This document shows, in pieces, positions 1 to 12,600 of a DNA stretch of 64,000 nucleotides (position 1 is the stretch's first letter; each line of letters begins with the position of its first letter). The translations under genes were made by a program, and so were the position numbers. Source of the stretch: Rhopalosiphum padi (Eukaryota > Arthropoda > Insecta > Hemiptera > Aphididae); assembly GCF_020882245.1 (NCBI RefSeq), contig NC_083598.1, forward strand, positions 82,527,714 to 82,591,713. Direction: 5' to 3'. The notes below the pieces were generated by a model. The model made no database searches and had not been told where the DNA came from. It saw only the letters and a list, made by a program, of their open reading frames with translations.

Positions 1-482
1 TACGTTTTTCTTTACTTAACGTCACTATTTTTAATATTATTTTTATACCATTTAAAATCATAAAAATTAGTTGTAACGATAAGTAAATCAATAATTATCA
101 TTTACTTTTAATCGATATTCTGTATAAAATAGATTTATATATAATCTATTAACTATGAATATTATTATTTTAAAAAAACTGCAGTATGTATATTATTATT
201 ATTATGGCACGCGTATTTAGCTATTATAGTAACGTCGTATTTTTTAGTAAAAATTAAATTTTAACAAAATTTGTGACATCATCAAGTTTGTATGTTAAAT
301 ACTTACTATTGTGTGAGAGAATTAATATAATGTAAGATTATAATCTATAATAATACATGGTTTTAATTGCATTTCAAACATCACAATATGACGATGTTAT
401 TCGTGATGTGTATGTAACACATTTCGTGCAAAATCAATACAACGCCAAAAAGATGAGCCATTGTTTGTTGCTTGCTTTTCAG
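1..482. other. AT-rich non-coding stretch
   Basis: No convincing coding frame. A 21-base word (TATGACGATGTTATTCGTGAT at 387) recurs with two changes at 495, 108 bases later, so a short local duplication may bridge into the exon-like segment that follows. The last 20 bases are pyrimidine-rich and end in TTTTCAG. Confidence 0.6.
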
Positions 483-675
483 TTTCCACAAAGTTATGAC
501 GATGTTGTACGTGATTAAAAAACCATGTGTGATTGTCGTCAGACACAACAAGGAAGACAACAGATTACAGTCACGCGAAAATCAAATCATTTACTCACGT
601 TGGGGTTATGCGCTTGACTATATTATACAGTTTTACAGAATAAACATCAAAGACGTGTTAGTGAATTTTGTGTAG
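483..675 (+). CDS. Candidate 3'-terminal coding exon of a gene entering from the left; unknown product
   Basis: A good 3' splice site (TTGCTTGCTTTTCAG) is followed directly by 63 open codons ending in TAG. An AATAAA lies about 190 bases further on, so acceptor, stop and poly(A) signal are in the right order for a last exon. Codon third positions are clearly more GC-rich than the surroundings (for example TTC CAC AAA GTT ATG ACG ATG TTG TAC GTG). The translation is mixed and protein-like (KKPCVIVVRHNKED, then SRWGYALDYIIQFYR) rather than the K/N/I/F string expected from AT-rich noise. I recognise no domain. Alternatively it is a chance open frame, because segments of this length are expected several times in 64 kb. 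Confidence 0.25.
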
Positions 676-867
676 GTCGTAGGTATAACAGACATTTTGA
701 AATCAGTAATCTTCGAACCATAAATATGGCTTAGTACACATATATAACAGTTAGGATCAGATTATTTCTACTACGAGTATAAGTACTTCATAAAATAGAA
801 TATATTTTCACTCGAACGGTTTTATGGAAAACTATGTAAGATTTATGACGTGTTCGTATGTAACGTC

Positions 868-873
868 AATAAA
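868..873 (+). terminator. Candidate polyadenylation signal AATAAA
   Basis: Canonical hexamer in the context GTCAATAAACTG, followed by a T-rich stretch. It is of interest only because it lies downstream of the exon-like frame that ends at 675. AATAAA is common by chance in DNA this AT-rich. Confidence 0.2.
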
Positions 874-875
874 CT

Positions 876-3062
876 GTAATTCGTTTATTATGACTTGATT
901 GCATTTTGTAAATAAGAAAAATAGTCAAACACGTATAATATTATTAATACCTACTAAAACTGTATGAAACATTTTTTTTCTCGTGGTTGTCAATTTGGCA
1001 ACAGAAATGAACAGTATATATTATATTATTCAATCGTCATGAATCCTAGTGCCAACAATATATTATTTTTTTTTCAGTTCAAACAAACATAATTTTTTTG
1101 TTCAAAGTTATCGTTAGAATTATGTACATTTAAGAATAGGTAGATATTTTATCAGTGAAATGAATTGTACACTGATGTTAATTTAAACCAAGTAAAAATA
1201 GACGTCGAAATACCCGAAGTGGTGCTTGTAAATAACGACATACAAACAAAGTGTTTGCAAATGATTATAGCAACTGCGTATTGAGGTTAAAATATGTAAT
1301 ATTATCATAACGTGGACTGCACACTGCTTTATTAATTGCGAGAACACGACGCGTTAAGAAAAACCCCGCGCGCCAATGATGATCGCTGAGGATGGAATTT
1401 TATTAATTGTGACGGTGTGCGAATAAACGAAACACTTTTACGTATACTATTCTATACGCTTAAAACGTACATAACTCTAACTGAATAATTTTAACCGTAA
1501 ACTATACACACGTAATGCCGGTGAACTTCGTATGGATACCGATTTGTTTGGGACGTAATGCCGAGGCGTATATTAATCGCATACGTTACCCGTCGGAAAT
1601 TTTAATTAATTTTACCTAATTATTTGAAGCATCTCGATTTCATATGTATATATGTTGTACCATATCGTACTATATCCATATTAATGCTGTGTGCAGAGTT
1701 TGAAATTCGAGATTCATCTTTTCGGTTTACGCAACTTACACTTTAGCGCGCTATAATTTCATTCGACTCGGCATACGACATGCATATCTATAACACATTA
1801 ATTATGGATATGCGCGTCTCTTCGAGTTAATATATTGTTTTCGTAGATTAAGTGTAGTGTTTTGAACTTCGCACTCATTCTATTTGACTACGCTCTGTAT
1901 TGACACTGTGCGGATTCCGACCGGTTAAAAAAAAAAAAACGTTCATTTGTCTAATATTTAACTGAGTAGTGTAGTGGTAAGTATATTTTTATGCGCATGT
2001 ATGTGAGCGTTCATTTTTTAATATTTCAATATACCGTGGTTGTGGTAATGATGATATAATTTAAATTCACCATCGTTTTTATTGAATGAATAAATAAGCG
2101 AATGATGTTCCCAGATACAAATTTATGGAACGGAGTAGGTGGAAAGAAAACTAAAGACTTTAACACAGTCTTTGCAAATAATTTTAAATTGGTTTTTATA
2201 AGACATATTTATATTTTTATAAGTATGTTTGAGAGGATTTCTTGTTCACATGTGTTGTGTTCGGCTTTCTAACATCAAATTATAATTCAATTTAAAGACA
2301 AGGATATTATTCATACCCCTATTCTCTATGCTCTCTTGATTTTTAATTTTAAACCAACTTATAAGTAATTTAAAATTTACAAAAAAAAAAAAAAACACTA
2401 TTTTAACATGATTAAACTTTGTTTCAAAATTAAAATATCAAATCGAGTAAACGCACGGTCTTAAATAATATGCTTAATTTTATAAAAGATCAAATAAATT
2501 TAATATTAAAATAGCAGAGCGAAATGGATGATTCTGAACTTAAATTTTGTTATATTATTATGCGTTGGTTGGACGCAGACAGTACAAGCGGGAACACGAT
2601 CCTATTAAGAACTTTTGGTTAGATAATTTTAACCACATATTAAGACAATAAGATATAATTTATATTTATTAAAATGTAACCATTTTACTTATTATAAATA
2701 CTTAGATAGTTAGTTTATGGATTAATAATTCTTATATATTTTTATTTTCATTAATGTAATCAAAAGCTGTTTGACTACAGAAAATTTAACTATAAAATAC
2801 TAAAAACCTTTTTAAAAAGTTACATTTTCTCCATTCACCTTCCTCGCGTTGAATACACCACCCGGATAAGCACATATTGCATACCTACGGCCGTTCCGGG
2901 CGTGCCGTATTTTATAAAATATTAACTCGCCTGAACTGTTTGAAGATATGATCAAGCGTCGGCCATTCTCTTACAAGACATTTTGTCCGTCCTAATACCT
3001 TAGAGACAAAACTTGAATACTATATCAGGGTCGTCCAGGTATTATAGAAACGCACACAAAAT

Positions 3063-3063
<1 letters not shown>
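876..3063. other. Non-coding; CpG-richer patch about 1,320-1,980
   Basis: No gene seen. From about 1,320 to 1,980 the sequence turns CpG-richer and ends in a near-perfect 5' splice donor (GTG|GTAAGTAT, cut before 1,977) just after an A13 run. An untranslated first exon is possible, but no TATA or initiator pair is clear. The T10 tract plus CAG at about 1,076 is an acceptor-like site followed by an immediate in-frame stop. The rest is AT filler with A14-type runs near 2,380. Confidence 0.5.
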
Positions 3064-3098
<35 letters not shown>

Positions 3099-3107
3099 GC
3101 GCGCGCG
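3064..3107. repeat. (CA)16-TA-(CG)5 microsatellite
   Basis: Uninterrupted alternating purine-pyrimidine sequence in three phases: 16 CA units, one TA, then five CG units. All 44 bases alternate, which is the sequence type that most readily adopts left-handed Z-DNA under supercoiling. Confidence 0.95.
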
Positions 3108-3653
3108 TTTGTTGTGGTTAATAAGTGTACTAGAAACCCAAACCACTTGATGCGGTGCTACACCGGTGTAATAACAATATCGCGCAGATGGCAAATTGTT
3201 CGTTTACATCGGTTTCCGAAATGTATTTAGACGAAGCTTTTTTCTTGCCAAATCGCGGTGATCAAAGGACATAGTACGATGACGGCAATGACAATTATAA
3301 CAATAACCACAAAATGACGATTTACTCAAACGCCAATTGACGTCTCAATATACGCGCTGATCGTAAACAATCATTTCATAATCGCATAATATTATATAAT
3401 ATGATGGATTTGTTTTTACCAGTTAAAAAACCCATTTATCGTGTTCGTTTTTTTCTCGACACTTGTAGATCAAAGGTAATAATAAAGCTGTGCGTGCATA
3501 TTTTAAAGTCTAACGACGTGAATGAAATTAATCTTCCGATGCAAAGTCCAAAGTATATTATTTTTGTTGGACAAACAAACGAGTCCTTATAATTTATCTT
3601 ATCATCGTAAAATCCAGACGTCTGCAATAAGAAACTGACTTGACGGTATTATA
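3108..3653. other. Non-coding, with one 28-codon ORF
   Basis: A short ATG frame at 3,188-3,274 starts right after GCGCAG and gives a balanced composition (MANCSFTSVSEMYLDEAFF and so on). It is too short to separate from chance and has no family match. Nothing else is seen. Confidence 0.4.

Positions 3654-3684
<31 letters not shown>
3654..3684. repeat. (TAG)10 microsatellite
   Basis: About ten tandem TAG/AGT units. Read in one frame it gives a run of ten serines and inflates a 90-codon frame that I do not consider coding. Confidence 0.95.
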
Positions 3685-3685
<1 letters not shown>

Positions 3686-6240
3686 TAGGATTGTTTGTTT
3701 TTTACGTTTTAATGAACTTGTACGGAAATTTAGTTTTTGAGTACCTGTGTTATGATGTGATACGGTGTTTGCGTTGTACGACGACGACCGCCGGAAGGGT
3801 TACACGTCTGCTTTGCAAAAAGACAACATCGGAAACTAACGCACATATTCCAAACGAAATATTAATGTGCGTCGGATTAATAACTACGCTGTGGGACGTA
3901 TATCGTGTATAATATCCCGTGCGGATAGAGACATTTCGAGAGGCTCTGTAGCATCCGCGACGGTTTTCTCGGCCTCCGCGGCCCCGTCTTTCTAACCGTC
4001 ACACGCAACATAATAATATAATAATATAGCGTTATACAAGTGTATAACATTGTAGCGGTGGTGCTGACCGGAGAAGTATTATTTTTGTCCTCCGACCCCG
4101 TTGTCGTCGACGTCGTCGCCGTGTCCGGGTGCCCGTAGATTTATAACTCTATACTCGAGTTGTATTCGTTCGTTTGTTTGCTTGTAAAGAATAATACGAT
4201 ATTATTATTAAATAGTTATAAATAAAACCGAGATACATTTTCCTTACAATCTGAACTCGATTAAGCTGATACGCTTGGGAATAATGAATAATTTAACAAG
4301 TTATATGTGTTTTATTGCAACAACAACAATTCGCCGATATCATATAATATTATAGGATTATATTTTTTAGGTTATTTGTACTCTATGAAAGTTATAAATT
4401 TATCATAACCCTAACAAGTTTTAAAATAATTTAATGTAACATAATCATGATAGAAATTTAAAATTATAAATCAATGAAACAAGTAATAAAGCTTAATAAA
4501 TTATCATCGCTTGCAATCGTCTTTACGTATAATTTCAATTGTCTACGATGATACACGCTGAGTTTTAATGCAATATTATAAACCTCTTAGAAGCTTTTCC
4601 AGAACTATTTAAAGACATTCGATCATAGTATACCATACAGTTCACACTATACTGTCACCCTATGCATACGTTTCAATAATATTTCAATCAAACGGCACCT
4701 ACGTATATCATTTATGTATACCAATTATTATTATAATATTTAGAGGTTTATTTATAAAATCTATAAATATAATTTCCAGATTAGTTCGAAGGTTTTTTTG
4801 TTTCGATCGATTATAAATTAATCACATTAATTTAGAAATTTATGCATTGTATTATTTAAAATACGTCTTATGATAAGAAGGTATAAACACGCTTAAAATG
4901 ATAGCCAAAATATTGTTCCAAGATAACTATAGCTATTCCAAAATTAATATTTGTTAAATGCATTAAACGGCGAAGGATAACACAAACCAAACAGACGATT
5001 AATGTGTAATATAAATGCATAGAATAGTAATAACAATAATATAATACAACATTTTGACAATATTCATGTAAATGTATATTAAATTGATTTTGGCATTAGC
5101 ATGTTAATATACATCTACTATAGCTATTTTCTAATGACTAGCTACGGTAAACTGAAACGACATTTTGGAGAAAACTTCGCGATCGGAGGATTTTCTAGAA
5201 TATAATATACAAAACGTTACATAAATCAAGACGGTGCATTGCGTGTATAGTCGTAAGAAGTTTCGCCAAGGTTTTACAAGAACATGGAAAAAACACGAAC
5301 ACACACACACAAATTGTTACGTTTATTCGCGATTAAAAATTTATAAACAAAGACGAAGAATCATTACCGTCCATAAATAAAATCCCATTAAATATTTTAA
5401 GACGAAACTGAAGTTGTGTTTTGACGTGCTCAGACGATGTCAGGCGGGTAAGCGTATTGATCGGTTAGTTTAGCTTGATAGTTTATTGGATTTGTTTCTT
5501 TGTTGTATGTATACTTGATTGAATGAAAAGTAGATTATATCCGCAACGGTTGGAGAGAAAGTATTGTGAATCTAATATAAGATATAAACCCTACTTAAAT
5601 GCTCCTTTAACGTCTATGGCATTTAAAACATGTTTTTAACCATTGCGTTTTATAATAAAAAAAAAAATATACAAATTTCCTAGTTATGCTGGTGAAATTT
5701 CCCACTAAAGTGTACCAATAACAGTTTTTCTTTTTAATAAATAACGGTAACTCGTTGAATTTGTCGTACACCACAGTAGTTGCATATGAAAAGTATTGAA
5801 AAAATACGTTAACCTAATAAGCACCATAATATTATAATATTGAGTAAAATTATTTTCGAATTCTTAAGGTACTTATTCGTAGACTTGTAATAAATTTATT
5901 TTAAGCGCACACCAGTATAATTTTAAAATGTATCATAATTTTATGTCGAAACGCTTAAAATAACCGACGAATAATGACATGCAACTTTTTTTTTTTTTTA
6001 ATTTTTCGCGTTATTTATTCTGGTCACAGTGTTTTGATCAGTCAATGAATATTATTAATGTTTACCAAACTTTGATTACGTCGAAATTTATAATTTACCC
6101 TTTTATAATATACACAGTGACTGACTCTTTTGACCTTACGCCAGCCTTACCCGCACGTATTTTTGAAACGAAAAACAACTTTTAACGAACTATTTTAGAT
6201 TGAGATAGAAAGAAAGAAAATCATATACAAGACGTCACGA
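3685..6240. other. Non-coding; small CpG-rich patch 3,770-4,140
   Basis: The patch near 3,770-4,140 is rich in CG and CGTCG words (GTCGTCGACGTCGTCGCC around 4,100). It carries no splice-bounded frame that I trust. The remainder is AT-rich filler with a short (CA)n near 5,300 and poly-A/T runs near 5,655 and 5,985. Confidence 0.5.
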
Positions 6241-6818
6241 AATGAAAGTTTAAACAAATATTGTACGCGTTCGGCTGCGATGAGTTGTTTTCGATAAGGC
6301 CATAATAGTATATAATCATAATATTCGCGTTCGCCAACGGTTATTGCACGCGCGTTAATCCAAAATTAAAATACTTCCACGAGCGTCACATACGTAGCAT
6401 TTTATCAGCCGTCTGCCAAATTGGGGCGTTGCCGACGACTTTTCCGGGCTAATGAACGTCGATAGTTATCGGCGAATCCGTGTCATTACGAATCGATCGA
6501 ATGTTTATTATAATAATATCATATAATAATAATATATAATATTATCTATACTAACCCCAGTCGATAATAACTTTGCCAAACCTGGTCTGCACACAATCGA
6601 AATGCTATAGTATAGTCGAACCGCGAGACCCTTAACGACGTCTATAGACAGCAATGACGTTTGTGTCGGCGCTCGTTAAATATAATATTCCTTACTCGCC
6701 TGCCCGGTATTTGGGGTTTTTTTTTTTTTTTCTTTTTTAACGAGTCGCAATTTTCGAAAGGTCACACAGTCACACACAGAAATGGGCGAGCGCGTGCATT
6801 GGCGAAACGATAAATAAC

Positions 6819-6836
6819 GTCGCTTTTTAAAGCGAC
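6819..6836. other. Short perfect hairpin in a CpG island
   Basis: GTCGCTTT-TT-AAAGCGAC, an 8-bp perfect stem with a 2-base centre, inside the 6.2-7.4 kb CpG-rich island. It could be a dimeric factor site. A second hairpin lies 42 bases away. Confidence 0.6.
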
Positions 6837-6877
6837 CCGGACGGTCGCACGACGCCATCACTCACTCGACCTGTCGC

Positions 6878-6897
6878 CGCGGAAATTTCATTCCGCG
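6878..6897. other. Second short hairpin in the same island
   Basis: CGCGGAA and TTCCGCG form a 7-bp perfect stem around a 6-base loop. Together with the neighbouring palindrome it marks the centre of the island. Confidence 0.6.
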
Positions 6898-6928
6898 CAC
6901 GCGTGAAAATGAGAACCGTCCGATAATA

Positions 6929-7177
6929 ATGACCCGTCGAGAAAAATTTAAACGCGCAATTTTTTCCCGAGTGCCCGTCCGTGAGATTTACACGAGTCCG
7001 AGCGACAAACATTATCGTATAATGGGACGCGAGTCATCGCCGTCGTTCGAACGCGGAAACGTCAGCGGAAACGCGGTGAACGGCGGGCGGGGAATTTTTT
7101 TTTCTCCGGCGGCGGCGCGACCCTCCGCAGGAAACGTGTCTGAGGCAGGACCGCGTCTTGAACACCATGAATTTTAA
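6929..7177 (+). CDS. Weak candidate ORF in CpG island, 82 codons
   Basis: An ATG frame with A at -3 (ATAATAATGACC). The translation is basic at the start (TRREKFKRAIFSRVP) and rich in Gly, Ala, Ser and Pro later (SPAAARPSAGNVSEAGP). No domain is recognised. The GC-rich island removes stop codons from several frames at once, so an open frame here is weak evidence. It could equally be a promoter or conserved non-coding element. Confidence 0.15.
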   Translation: MTRREKFKRAIFSRVPVREIYTSPSDKHYRIMGRESSPSFERGNVSGNAVNGGRGIFFSPAAARPSAGNVSEAGPRLEHHEF

Positions 7178-8732
7178 AGGATTACGTGTCGAGTGCTATA
7201 TTATTATTATAATACCACGGGTTCGGGATGCATACACATTTTGCCAGAGGTCATTCTTCACCGCGGTCGTGGTTTACGACAATAAGTCTGATAAATTGTA
7301 TTCAACCTACTCGACGCCGCCGCCGCCGCACATATGTACACATACAATGAAATGATTATAATACGATCGTGGCGCCGGGAGTCTGAAGTGTGCACCGTAT
7401 ACGCGTATCGTGATGATGTTAATCTATTTTGTGTCGAAAAATTTTGAATTTGAAACGTTTTGGATACGTGACACTGACTTCAATGGATTTGTTATTTAAT
7501 TTCAAAATTCCGATTGGATATAGGTATATTTAATTTTTTAGTTGTTGCGCATTATACCAGAGGCCATACAAATACGCCACTTGTGTATCACTTGACAGTT
7601 CAGTAAATTATTAGTATTATTATTATTTTTATTATTATTCAAGTATCGTTAACGTTTCGACATGTTGTGTGAGTGGTAATTCGGTAATCGAAAAATGAAA
7701 TGTTTACATTTTTTGGTAAATCAATCACAAACATATTTAAAAATGAATATAATTTTTTTACTGATTTAAATTCGCATATAACTACTCGGTATGCGAATGA
7801 AACAAGTTTGAATGCTTTATATAATTTCAAAATAAAAACCGATTTTAACAAAAAGTTTTAATCTTAAATTATCAAATAATTAATTGTCGAAAATAATTAT
7901 ATTTTGTATTGTTATTTATCATTAAATACAACATAATAAATGATTGTATATTAATCAAAGATCTTAAATTTTCAATTTTTTTTTTTTACTTTTTTCAATG
8001 AAGGAATAGCTACATCATTAATTTCATATTATTCTGCGATAATTATTTATTTATAAAGATAAAATTACAAACGAGCTGATCACCAATAATAAGTATTTAA
8101 AATTTAGATGAACATAATAGGAGGACCAACACCTTCAGACGTAGCCGATTTATGACAATTTACAATAACTCACAAAATATAACTTTTTTCAAAACCTTGA
8201 TTTTTAACTTTTAAATACTTCGAATTATGTGAAACAATATTTTCAATTAAGTTATTACTTTTCGAAAAAATCAGTATTTTTTTTGTCTCGATCAAATCCA
8301 GATCTTGATAATCATTACATCGGTGAAATCATCAAGCGAGTTATCATTCATAAGCAGTTTCTTCGAACTTCGGTGGAATTTCGGTTTATTTATTTATCAA
8401 TCCACTTTTTAGGTCCAATTATTCTGATAATATTTTTTTAAAGTTTAACAATTCCAATTATTATAAACTTTTATTTTAACTCGTTCATGGTTATTGACAC
8501 AACTATAATAATATAATACGCTTTATCGTACATTGCGATTTCGCAATGATCGTTTTGGTACATAATTTATATTCGCGATCACACAAATCTAGGTTTAACG
8601 ATATGGTTCGTGATTCACCTTTTGTCGATTGGACTCTTCTGAAACGAGAAATAATCAATAATTGAGTGCTGCGACACATTTCAATGATTAAATAGTAAAA
8701 AGTCTAGTTTGCATAAACGTGTGTTTTCATTA
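7178..8732. other. Non-coding AT-rich stretch
   Basis: Contains a (CCG)n patch near 7,318, ATT repeats near 7,611-7,640 and a T11 run near 7,978. TAAGTATTTAAAA at 8,090 is partly mirrored by TTTTAAATACTT at 8,211, a weak inverted pair that may be a decayed small element. No gene seen. Confidence 0.5.
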
Positions 8733-8758
8733 TCTCTCTCTCTCTCTCTCTCTCTCTC
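8733..8758. repeat. (TC)13 microsatellite
   Basis: Thirteen uninterrupted TC units. The complementary strand is a GA homopurine tract, which resembles insect GAGA-factor sites, although a microsatellite is sufficient explanation. Confidence 0.95.
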
Positions 8759-9231
8759 GTCCACTTCAGCGATAGAGAATAATTCGTAATATCCATACGT
8801 ATGCGAAAGAAAAAAAAGTTAAAAGCGCTGATGAACGTCTACTTTCAATGATGGGACTCGTAACACATAACATATTATATAATTATACGAACGCGAAGAA
8901 TTAGCGGTCACGTACATCCTCGAAGAGAGACTTTTGAGTAGACACGTCAATGTTTAAACCGTGTAATTTTACGAACACGAGATGACTGAATGATTATTTA
9001 TATTATATATATCGTTTTTTTCAAGGTCCTTTCGTTTGTTTTTCGATTCCTCCAACGGTAAAACTTTGATAATTAAAATCATTACTTTATATAATATGTC
9101 TCGGGGACCAACATTAATCTTACTCAAGAAAGTCGTGGTACACGCATAGTGTAGTATCATATTATTATATATTTCTCGCGTCTAATGTTTATTTAACGTG
9201 ATTGATTTCCTAGGTGAGATTATAATAAATA

Positions 9232-9233
<2 letters not shown>
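8759..9233. other. Non-coding stretch
   Basis: AT-rich with a few CpG words. A minus-strand frame of about 60 codons at 8,969-9,160 has AT-driven composition and no splice context. Nothing else is seen. Confidence 0.5.
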
Positions 9234-9282
<49 letters not shown>

Positions 9283-9329
9283 TACGTCGCATGATGGTAC
9301 GTATATATATATATATATATATACGCGCG
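9234..9329. repeat. Compound microsatellite (AC)n ... (TA)11(CG)3
   Basis: About 24 AC units with one slip at 9,271, a 20-base spacer, then 11 TA units running into CGCGCG. This is the second place in the window where CA/TA and CG alternation are joined. Confidence 0.95.
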
Positions 9330-9477
9330 TATAATATTATAATAAACGTATAATAATTCATAATTTGTATAATATAACGTGCGGCAGGTCGTGTAGAATG
9401 TGACTAATTATTTTGTTTGCTCGAGCCAATTGGCGTAGTTAAAACTGAATTCGCGGGATTTAATTAATTAAGTGCAG

Positions 9478-9619
9478 ATAATCTTTGCCCGTTCAAAACG
9501 AGCTTATCTCGTCGGACGGGCCAACACACTCGGCGGAGGCGGTGGCGGTGGCATTCAGACGCGCTGCGACCGTGCCCGCGATACCGTAGTGGCTCGGGAC
9601 ACGAGTGGGTACCGCACAG
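9478..9619 (+). other. Exon-like open segment between splice signals
   Basis: Bounded by an acceptor (TTAATTAATTAAGTGCAG) and a good donor (CAG|GTATAA). The 142 bases are fully open from the first base (IIFARSKRAYLVGRAN, a run of seven glycines, then RCDRARDTVVARDTSGYR). Most codons start with a purine (GCC GTC GGA AAC ACA GGC), as in real coding sequence. Against this, the polypyrimidine tract is poor, the opposite strand is also open, and I recognise no family. If real it would be an internal exon that changes phase by one. Confidence 0.2.
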
Positions 9620-12600
9620 GTATAATATATGTACATAATATAATTACACGTACGCAAAATATGTGTGTGTGTGTGTGTGGGTGTGCTGTGTATGTGGGTG
9701 CACGGGTATTGGCGCGCCGCGGCTTGGCGCTCAGAGAAGAAGTTTGCGTTAATTAACAGCAACACCGTGTACAGATATTTCTAGAAATGGCTTTGATCAC
9801 GTACGTATAATATGTGTATAGTGTGTGTGTGTATTACCCGTAGAAATTAATCAGATATACCTTAGTAAATATATATATATATATATTATATTATATTAAT
9901 AACTTAAAAGTAATTTGCGGTCAAAATAGTTTTTTTCGGCGCGACCGCCGACGAGTTTGCCATAGCGAATTCCCATAGCGCCCCGTCATCGCAGCGTGAC
10001 CGGCACAAGCGCGCACAAAGCTATATTATTATAAACTATACCATAATATCGTATAATAATTGTACGCGCATATTATGTTGCGCGGTGATCGCGCGAATAC
10101 GCGAATACTAATTTATCGCGATTCGATAAACGATTTCAATCCATCTAGTAAGACAACCGCACCGATACCATCGTTTGTACGCCTTCGCTTACAAACAGTA
10201 ACTGTTTTAAGCCTAAGCATAAGTCATTATCTACTTTTAATAAATTATTAAACGCATTACATGTTATTATGGTTAATATGTACCTCATGTTATTCCATAC
10301 AAATCGCTCGTATTCGTAACTAATATAAATTATAGTCCATGTTAAGACTCTTAACGAATGAGTCTATATATAATCGGAGATCAAAATCGACGTGCTTTAT
10401 ACGCTCAAGATCATCGACATTACAGAAAAATATGACAAGACCATTACGACCATATAATATAATCTCATCGATATAACAATGACATTAGTTGTAGGTCGGA
10501 CAACGCACAGCGTGAAAAGACAATAAACACATAACCTAGTCACAAATAAATACGTCTGGGCACGGTTTATATCGTAGTAAATTAACCACTTTTCTTTTAG
10601 TTGAATTGAATACTAAAAGCATTTCCAAAAGTGGAATTAAGTTAATGGTTATAATTTTAATGGTCATACGTACTACTAACGGTATACCAATAGGCAATAA
10701 ACTGATTTGTGAATATTATAACTGTTCAACTATTTGTTAATAAAATTATAATTTAGATTAGATTTTTGATATTAAAAAAATTGTATATACCGTTACCTCA
10801 AATAAGACATTCATGACGTTATGTACAATATTGAACTAATTCAGTTGTGTGTGTAGCAAAATTGCATATCCAGGACGCCGTGTTAAAAATCTATTTTAGT
10901 ATTTTGTGTTTAATAAGGCAAAATTATAATATTAATAGTACGAATTATAAAAATGCATCTAATTTTATAATTATATTATATCACTTAATGATTTTAGAAA
11001 GTAGCTAGTAGGATGTAAAGCAATTACATTTTTCTATGATTATAAATGCTTAGTATGTATATAGTTATAGTATATAATATTAGATCGTTTTATTCATCAT
11101 AAGAACTGTAAAATATTATATTATGTGTTTATTTGGTAACAGATATGTTCATTAATCTATAGTTAATGTGGTTTTAATTTTGAATTTTTACTATAAAATA
11201 ACATAAAAATATATAAATAATATATCATAATTGTCTCAAACTTGTTTGATTCTCTCATCATTAAAAACAGAAATGACATATTTAACGCCCATAACGAACA
11301 ATAAAAAATACAATAATAAAACCCAGAAATAATTTGATTTCTAAGCTTAAAAAATATGTATAACTGTTTCCAAATCTAATGTTAAGCTTGAATTCAAAAA
11401 TAACATAAAAAATGCAATTGAATATAAGTATTATAGATAATTTTTAATACAATAATTTTGCTTTTATCTGATATAAAGCATGGCAAATATCAATACAGCA
11501 TTGATATACTTAATTTGAAGATAAAGTAAGATTGAATAGTTCAATATTATAGTTGACCACATTAATTAACTAACCATAATATTGTATTGTATTTATTTAC
11601 ACCGTATAAAGGTGAATGTGTGTTAACATATCCATGTATAATATATCCATTATCTACATACAAGTTTACATTACTCGTATCATACAAATTATAATATATA
11701 ATATATTACATAGCATAAATTACATACAAATTAATTATAGGTATAATATAATAAATATTATATTTGATTATTTTAACTTATGTGAATTTTACGTATCGTA
11801 TATTGCTTAGAGACTTTTACTAAATCTTTCGCAAAGAGATAATTATTTAATCACCAAGAAAATTTATTATGGTCAAGGTTTCGCTGTAAGCTTTAGCTTA
11901 ACCTCACACGTCCATTGAATAAACCTTAGTACTTTTAAATGGCATTATGTACGGGCGATACAATCTTTATTAAATAGACTTAAAATGTTTATTGTATTCT
12001 ACAGAGATAGGTGTGAATAATAATTATTGTTGTTTCTCATTGCATTACCTATAACGTATTCTTATTTTATATTCTCTACTATCTATATAATTTCTTGTTT
12101 TATGACCAGTGTATATCATTTATACTATAAGAATATCATTTTTGATTTGTATATCGTCCAATAGAAATTACGATTTAATTATAATAATATATTAAATTTA
12201 TATAAAATTAAATTATAAAAACAGGAAAAAAGTTTTTATAGCTAATTCCAATTGAAATAGCATCGTTAGTAAAATGTCTTTGCATGACTGATAATTTTAA
12301 GTTACCAGGTCAAGCGTATATTTTCTAACACCCAATTCAACTATTATCTCCGTTTATATAGTTAATCCAAAAAGACGCAACAAAAAAGCCATTAGAAGAG
12401 AAGCAGATGTTACGACTGTCATAATATAATATTATCATTTGAATACTGCAACAGATGGTAAAAGATTTAATCAGATTTATTCGTAAAAAAAAGAGATTAA
12501 TATATTATTAGCAGTAATATTTTTATAAGATTGATTTTAATGTTGAATACAGTAGGTATTTAATACAAATATAATATTATTTTATAAACACGGTAAAGAC

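Noticed and set aside
1921..1985. Untranslated first exon ending at the GTAAGTAT donor
   Set aside because: The donor is excellent, but no core promoter or acceptor partner could be assigned. Kept only as a remark.
3640..3912. 90-codon plus ORF with ten serines
   Set aside because: The serine run is the (TAG)10 microsatellite. There is no splice or promoter support and no family.
9493..9765. 90-codon minus ORF
   Set aside because: Its first half is (CA)n giving THTHTH. Only the GC-rich half is coding-like, and that is covered in the island entry at 9,478-9,619.
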